Shown here: piece by piece, positions 5,128 to 5,639 of the stretch
Position numbering within the stretch: the stretch's first letter is position 1
Layout: each line of letters opens with the position of its first letter
Assembly (NCBI GenBank): GCA_041588495.1
Contig: JBFGWM010000190.1
Location: 1 to 5,639 of the forward strand
Direction of reading: 5' to 3'
DNA from: JBFGWM01 sp041588495
Lineage (GTDB): Bacteria > Pseudomonadota > Gammaproteobacteria > Pseudomonadales > JBFGWM01
Length of the DNA stretch: 5,639 bases
Notes under the pieces: model-generated
The model's input: the letters and a program-made list of their open reading frames with translations, nothing else
Database searches by the model: none
Told to the model about the DNA's origin: nothing
Position numbers and translations under genes: made by a program

Positions 5128-5639
5128 ATGTCCGAATCCCGATCGGGGGTGATCCGATGGCGTCTGCGCCAGGCCGCCGGCCTGCGCCTGCAGCGATTGC
5201 TGTTCCGCTTCCTCGACGTCCTCATCTGGCTGTCCACCAGCGCCGGCCTGTGGAACGCGAAAATGCGCGCCCTGCGCCGGGACATCGAGGTGAGGCGCGG
5301 CATCGACTACTTCGGCTCCGGCAGCCATCGCCGCCAGCGCCTCGATATCTACCGCCCGCGGCGCCACGGTGACGGCCCGTTGCCGGTGGTGTTCTACGTG
5401 CATGGCGGCGGCTTCAGCCAGTGCTCGCTCGATACCCACGTGGCACCGGCCGTGGCCCTGGCCAGCCGCGGTTTCCTGGTGATCAACGTCGACTACCGGC
5501 TCGCACCCGAGGAGCCGTGGCCGGCGGCGCCCCATGACGTCAGCCTGGCGTGGCGCTGGATGGCGGAACATGCCGCCGATTATGGCGGCGACCTCGAACG
5601 CCTGCACGTGGCCGGGGAATCCGCCGGCGGCAACCTGGT
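5128..5639 (+). CDS. Alpha/beta hydrolase, hormone-sensitive-lipase-type esterase (3' truncated)
   Basis: The first 170 codons of a gene that continues past the right edge. It belongs to the family IV (HSL/Aes-like) carboxylesterases, which hydrolyse short to medium acyl esters. Seen in order: a basic, hydrophobic N-terminus (about 17-42, LRLQRLLFRFLDVLIWLSTS within it) that might associate with membrane; the strand and oxyanion motif VVFYVHGGGF with HGGG at 92-95; the conserved VDYRLAPEEPWPAAPHD block (121-137); and the nucleophile elbow GESAGGN with Ser165. The catalytic Asp and His would lie in the missing part, as would roughly the last half of a usual 300-350 residue protein. ATG at 5128 is chosen with GGGAA at 5116; an alternative in-frame GTG lies at 5098, just after an upstream TAG. 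It is divergent from the hydroxylase gene across a 139-base spacer, so the two may share control. Confidence 0.88.
   Translation, partial: MSESRSGVIRWRLRQAAGLRLQRLLFRFLDVLIWLSTSAGLWNAKMRALRRDIEVRRGIDYFGSGSHRRQRLDIYRPRRHGDGPLPVVFYVHGGGFSQCSLDTHVAPAVALASRGFLVINVDYRLAPEEPWPAAPHDVSLAWRWMAEHAADYGGDLERLHVAGESAGGNL

Noticed and set aside
4981..5607. 208-codon minus-strand frame opposite the esterase
   Set aside because: Shadow of the alpha/beta hydrolase, whose HGGG and GESAGG motifs read clearly on the plus strand.

Overview
The window is GC-rich (roughly 60-65% by eye) and densely coded, with Shine-Dalgarno-like sites and short spacers, so it is bacterial. A receiver-DUF3369 response regulator, a soluble PAS histidine kinase, a [NiFe]-hydrogenase small subunit and several lipid enzymes together suggest a proteobacterium, possibly a gammaproteobacterial chemolithotroph or facultative H2 user. 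The taxonomic guess is inference only.

Left part (1-1774, minus strand): a double-PAS soluble histidine kinase is followed, 62 bases after its stop codon, by the first 18 codons of a [NiFe]-hydrogenase small subunit that runs off the left edge. The small-subunit start is easy to miss because it uses TTG and only about 56 bases are present. The reading MANLLWLQGGACSGNTMS is nevertheless characteristic and resembles the N-terminus of the cyanobacterial-type (group 2a) HupS. The kinase therefore appears to be the upstream gene of a hydrogenase operon.

Middle (1775-2776): a 117-base divergent intergenic region carries a perfect 18-bp palindrome (1804-1821) and an AT-rich stretch. On the other side is a divergent response regulator with a receiver domain and a DUF3369 domain, but no DNA-binding or enzymatic output domain. 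Kinase and regulator are good candidates for a cognate pair that controls, or responds to, hydrogen metabolism.

Right part (2777-5639): three lipid-related genes. A patatin-like phospholipase (plus strand) converges on a membrane-bound sterol desaturase/fatty acid hydroxylase family enzyme (minus strand), and their stop codons overlap by 7 bp. Divergent from the hydroxylase is a hormone-sensitive-lipase-type alpha/beta hydrolase that runs off the right edge just after its catalytic GESAGG motif. These three look like a small lipid-remodelling neighbourhood; nothing in the sequence ties them directly to the hydrogenase and two-component genes.

No RNA genes, insertion sequences, CRISPR arrays or integration sites were seen, and no gene-free stretch exceeds 300 bases.
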